Of a stretch of 64,000 bases of DNA, positions 61,070 through 64,000 are shown in pieces. How positions within the stretch are numbered: the stretch's first letter is position 1; every line of letters starts with the position of its first letter. Under the pieces are notes generated by a model. The model was not told the origin of the DNA and searched no databases. It saw only the letters and a program-made list of their open reading frames with translations. The translations under genes and the position numbers were made by a program. Source of the stretch: Clostridium sp. OM02-18AC (GTDB lineage Bacteria; Bacillota; Clostridia; Lachnospirales; Lachnospiraceae); contig NZ_QULW01000004.1 in the NCBI RefSeq assembly GCF_003481825.1, positions 1 to 64,000 of the forward strand, in the 5' to 3' direction.

Positions 61070-62496
61070 CTCATGTTCCTCCATTTTAACAGCAACGCTG
61101 AATTTGTAATTACAAGGACAGATCCTGCATTATGCACCAGTGCTCCGACAACCGGGTCAAGCGTGCCCATGATTGCCAGAATGATGGCTATGAAATTCAG
61201 TCCCATGGAAAATGACATATTGATTTTTATCGTTGTCATCATTCTTTTAGAAAGTGCCAATAAATGCGGAAATTCCTTTACCTCATCATCCACCAGGGCG
61301 ATATCTGCCGCATCCACAGCAATGTCACTTCCGACACCGCCCATAGCAATACCGACATCAGCTGCTTTTAAGACTGGTGCATCATTGATTCCATCCCCGA
61401 TCATACAGACAGCTTCCTGCCTGTTCTGATATTCATTTATGTATTTTAATTTATCCTCTGAAAGACAGTTTGCATGAACCTCAAAGATACCAAGCTGGTC
61501 GGCAATGGCCGCAGCAGCTTTTTCATTATCACCGGTAAGAAGTACCGGCTGTACATTTAATGCTGTTAATGCCTTTATTGTGCCTGCACTTTCACTTCGT
61601 ATTGTATCAGACAGCACAATACAACCGGTATAAATACCGTCTAAAGCCAGATAAATAACCGTACAGCTCTGATTAATATATTCTTCTGCCTGCGTTATCA
61701 TTTTCGGTGAAATGGTTATATTATTTTCAGTTAGCATAGCTTTGTTTCCTGCAAGCAAACGATAACCTTCCACTTTTGCCGACACACCTCTGCCCGGTAT
61801 CATCTTAAAATCCGAAGCTTCCGGAATTTTTGAAGAGTATTCGCTTGTGAAGCATCTGACAATTGCTTTTCCCAGTGGATGCTCCGATGAAGCTTCCGCT
61901 GCAGCACAGATTGCAGCCATAATTGCAGTAGGGGTAGCCAGTACAAGAGCACAAGGACAGAAAACAACCAGAATTGTCACTGCACGTATGATTTTTCCTG
62001 TGATAAGCCATGTAAGCACAGCTGCGCTGAGAGCAATCACGACAATCCATGTCGCCCATCGGTCAGCGATCCCCACAATCTTTGCTTTTCCTGCATCTGC
62101 TGACTGAACAAGGCGTATCATTCTCTGTATGGAACTATCTTCACCAACTTTTGTTGCAAGCATCTCAAAAGCACCACACTGATTTACTGTACCGGAAGAA
62201 ACCTCATCACCTACCGTCTTATCAACCGGAAGTGATTCTCCTGTCATAACGGCCTGATTGACAGATGTCTGCCCGGAAATAATCATTCCATCCACCGGAA
62301 CCGTTTCGCCCGGCAACACCTTCAGTACATCATGAAGCTTTACTTCCTGTGCAGATATTACAGATTCCTTTCCATCTACAATCACACGTGCAGTCTGCGG
62401 TGTGAGATGTACCAGTTTCTCAATACCGGCTCTTGCCTTCGCAACTGTAAGTTCTTCCAAAAGTCCTCCAAGCTGCATGATAAAAGCAACTTCACC
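61066..62496 (-). pseudogene. Heavy-metal P1B-type ATPase, truncated and lacking the DKTGT site
   Basis: About 475 codons. The sequence enters mid-protein (MQLGGLLEELTVAKARAGIE) and has the actuator motif VMTGESLPVDK, the metal-binding FCPCALVLATPTAIMA and the nucleotide domain (SSEHPLGKAIV, VLLTGDNEKAAAAIADQLG, MIGDGINDAPVLKAADVG). At about 61908, CPC-helix sequence joins directly to EASSEHPLG, deleting the phosphorylated DKTGT Asp and around 50-60 residues. The amino-terminal domains and first helices are also gone, replaced by recombinase sequence. It cannot pump. Originally of the Cd/Zn/Co or Cu exporter group. Confidence 0.88.
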
Positions 62497-62499
62497 ACT

Positions 62500-63155
62500 C
62501 GTGCGTTCTCTGCTACCGCATTCTGCGTAAGTTCAACCGTCACAGCGATTTCCTCCTGCAGGGCATCACGCTTGGCTTCCAGTTCAGAATTATCGCAAAG
62601 CATCTTTCGTATCATTTCTGTGTTGGCAATGATCTCGTCCTTCTCGGTAATCAGCCGGTTCAGTGCTTTTATAAAATATTCCTTGATTTCGTACTCCGTC
62701 AGGTGCGGAGTGGAGCAGCCTGTCTTGTTTCGGAATTTATTATTGCACTGGCAGATGATGCGGCGATACTTGTCATTGGAATGACACACCTTGGAACCAT
62801 ACCAGCCGCCGCATTCCGCACACTGCACCTTGGTAGAGAAAATGCTGACTCCGCTGTAGCGTTCTTTCCCTTTATTTCGCTTTGCAATTTCAGCCTGCAC
62901 CAATTCAAAAATCTGCGGATCAATAATTGCCTCATGGTTATTTTCTACATAATACTGCGGCACTTCGCCTTCATTAGTTTTCGTCTTCTTCGTCAGAAAA
63001 TCTACTGTGTAGGACTTCTGCAGCAGAACATCGCCCTTGTATTTTTCATTAGTAAGAATACTCCGCACCGTTGACTGGTTCCACTTACTGTGACCTCCGT
63101 TCCGAGGGTGCATATCGAGTTGTCTGTCCTCTACTGGGAAAGGACAAAAGGTCAC
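62500..63155 (-). pseudogene. Serine site-specific recombinase, carboxyl-terminal fragment
   Basis: From about 63110 down to 62500 the frame encodes the recombinase and zinc-ribbon region of a large serine recombinase (KWNQSTVRSILTNEKYKGDV, YVENNHEAIIDPQIFELVQ, VQCAECGGWYGSKVCHSNDK) and then a coiled coil (SELEAKRDALQEEIAVTVEL). The catalytic resolvase domain is missing and the far end runs directly into the P-type ATPase fragment near 62497. It marks a former conjugative or mobilisable element and is inactive. Confidence 0.85.
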
Positions 63156-63182
63156 GCTTTAAGAACCGAAAGGCAAAAAAAT

Positions 63183-63218
63183 AATGCCCACCAAGGATTT
63201 GACTCCTCGATGGGCATT
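63183..63218 (-). terminator. Terminator of the hybrid kinase gene
   Basis: AATGCCCA (63183-63190) pairs with TGGGCATT (63211-63218), with AGG/CCT inside; on the minus strand a run of seven T follows. It lies about 65 bases after the kinase stop. Confidence 0.75.
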
Positions 63219-63285
63219 GCTTCTATACCAGTTATTCAGCCTGTTAAGTTTTTTGTCACGATGTGACCATCTTCATAAAATGCAC

Positions 63286-64000
63286 TTACGCTTTTTTGTA
63301 ATTCGCCACTACACCCAGCAGTTTTTTCTCATCAATCGGCTTGGAAATATGCCCGTTCATGCCTGCTTCCTCCGTTTTCTTTCTGTCCTCCGTGAAGGCA
63401 TTTGCTGTAACAGCAATGATGGGAATGTTCTGTGCATCCTTTCTGGCCAGACTGCGAATCGTTCTGGTGGCCTCTATACCATCCATAACTGGCATCATGA
63501 TATCCATAAGGATTACATCATAGTAGCTCTCTCTTGCGCTGCTGAAGATTTCCACTGCCTGCTTTCCGTCTGCTGCAGTCTCGACTTCTGCCCCGGCCTC
63601 TTCTAAGATGCACTGTGTAATTTCACGGTTCAGATCATTATCTTCCACCACAAGCAAGTGCATCCCCTGAAGATCTCCGATCTTATCATCTTTTTCTTCC
63701 TGCCCCTTCGGTGAAACACCAATTTCAAACGGCAACGTAACCGTAAAGGTTGTCCCCTTCCCCAGAACACTATCCACCTGAATGGTGCCTTGCATTGCAT
63801 CTACAAGTTCATGGACAATTGCCATTCCAAGACCGGTTCCCTTATACTTTGTGCGTGCTGTTTTATGTTCCTGCGTAAAAGGTTTATACAGGTTATTCTC
63901 GATAAAGTCCCGACTCATTCCGATACCATCGTCCTGCACCTTTATCTCTAAAACAGTACTATTTTCGCTGTTTCCATCTATTTCCGAAACGATTGTCTGT
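63286..64000 (-). CDS. Hybrid sensor histidine kinase, carboxyl-terminal part
   Basis: The frame is open from the right edge to the stop at 63286, about 238 codons. It starts inside the histidine kinase ATPase domain: VQDDGIGMSRDFI (N/G1 box), FTQEHKTARTKYKGTGLGMA (F and G2 boxes) and GKGTTFTVTLPFE. A receiver domain follows (LLVVEDNDLNREIT with the acidic pair, VILMDIMMPVMDG with the phosphorylated Asp, IIAVTANAF and the Lys in HISKPID). The signal-sensing part lies outside the window. The gene appears intact at this end. Confidence 0.9.
   Translation of the reverse strand, partial: QTIVSEIDGNSENSTVLEIKVQDDGIGMSRDFIENNLYKPFTQEHKTARTKYKGTGLGMAIVHELVDAMQGTIQVDSVLGKGTTFTVTLPFEIGVSPKGQEEKDDKIGDLQGMHLLVVEDNDLNREITQCILEEAGAEVETAADGKQAVEIFSSARESYYDVILMDIMMPVMDGIEATRTIRSLARKDAQNIPIIAVTANAFTEDRKKTEEAGMNGHISKPIDEKKLLGVVANYKKA

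Overview
The window looks like chromosome from a gut-type Lachnospiraceae (Clostridia). The reasons are GGAGG-type ribosome binding sites, low-to-mid GC, gram-positive style promoters (TTGACA or TTGCAT with TATAAT), selenium-dependent purine catabolism genes, a C. difficile-like queuosine salvage operon, ECF and PTS transport, and no outer-membrane genes. I cannot name the species from sequence alone. No rRNA or tRNA genes were seen.

Layout. (1) 1-10.4 kb: an anaerobic purine/uric-acid type catabolic locus. It has the 5' end of dpaL (ygeX), an XdhD-like molybdenum hydroxylase, a polyferredoxin, ygfK, ssnA, a divergent YheO-like regulator and a uracil/xanthine permease. The permease has its own promoter and a structured leader that I cannot assign to a known riboswitch class. 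(2) 10.7-22.8 kb: degV, a DUF969-DUF979-pcp operon (pyroglutamyl peptides), a D-malate/tartrate dehydrogenase with LysR, and an esterase-TctCBA-hydrolase operon ending in an MFS pseudogene. (3) 23-30.4 kb: a PHB-depolymerase-like esterase, an SLC13 permease, LysR and IclR regulators, galactarate dehydratase (garD) and a choline-binding-like exported protein. (4) 30.7-34.3 kb: a GlcNAc/glucose-type PTS operon under a LicT antiterminator, with a recognisable RAT/terminator leader. (5) 34.3-37 kb: a queL-queT-queK queuosine/queuine salvage operon behind a preQ1-I riboswitch and terminator. (6) 37-45.7 kb: a MatC-type carrier, DUF6282 protein and LysR; enolase and feoA sharing a metal-regulator-like palindrome; a GGDEF-EAL protein; and an enolase-superfamily enzyme with a divergent PrpR-like regulator (to 47.9 kb).

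(7) 47.9-64 kb is more plastic. It holds a MATE pump bracketed by near-identical hairpins, two AAA ATPases with repeat-rich promoters, a UvrA2-type ATPase, a TRIC channel, an intact XRE regulator and an intact DUF5714 protein. Among these lie many deletion-scarred genes: a threonine dehydratase::M20 peptidase chimera, a lipoprotein::MATE chimera, and an aldo/keto reductase, arsenate-reductase-like gene, metal P-type ATPase and serine recombinase, all missing segments. A hybrid histidine kinase runs off the right edge.

Most intact operons serve scavenging: purines, queuine, organic and sugar acids, amino sugars and pyroglutamyl peptides, each with a local regulator or RNA switch. The best candidates for new biology are the permease leader RNA (10298-10390), the 18-bp boxes at exact 32-bp period upstream of the AAA/DUF4143 gene with degenerate relatives upstream of uvrA2, the orphan promoter-hairpin transcript at 51.56-51.67 kb, and the dispersed covarying hairpin at 28.07 and 51.30 kb.
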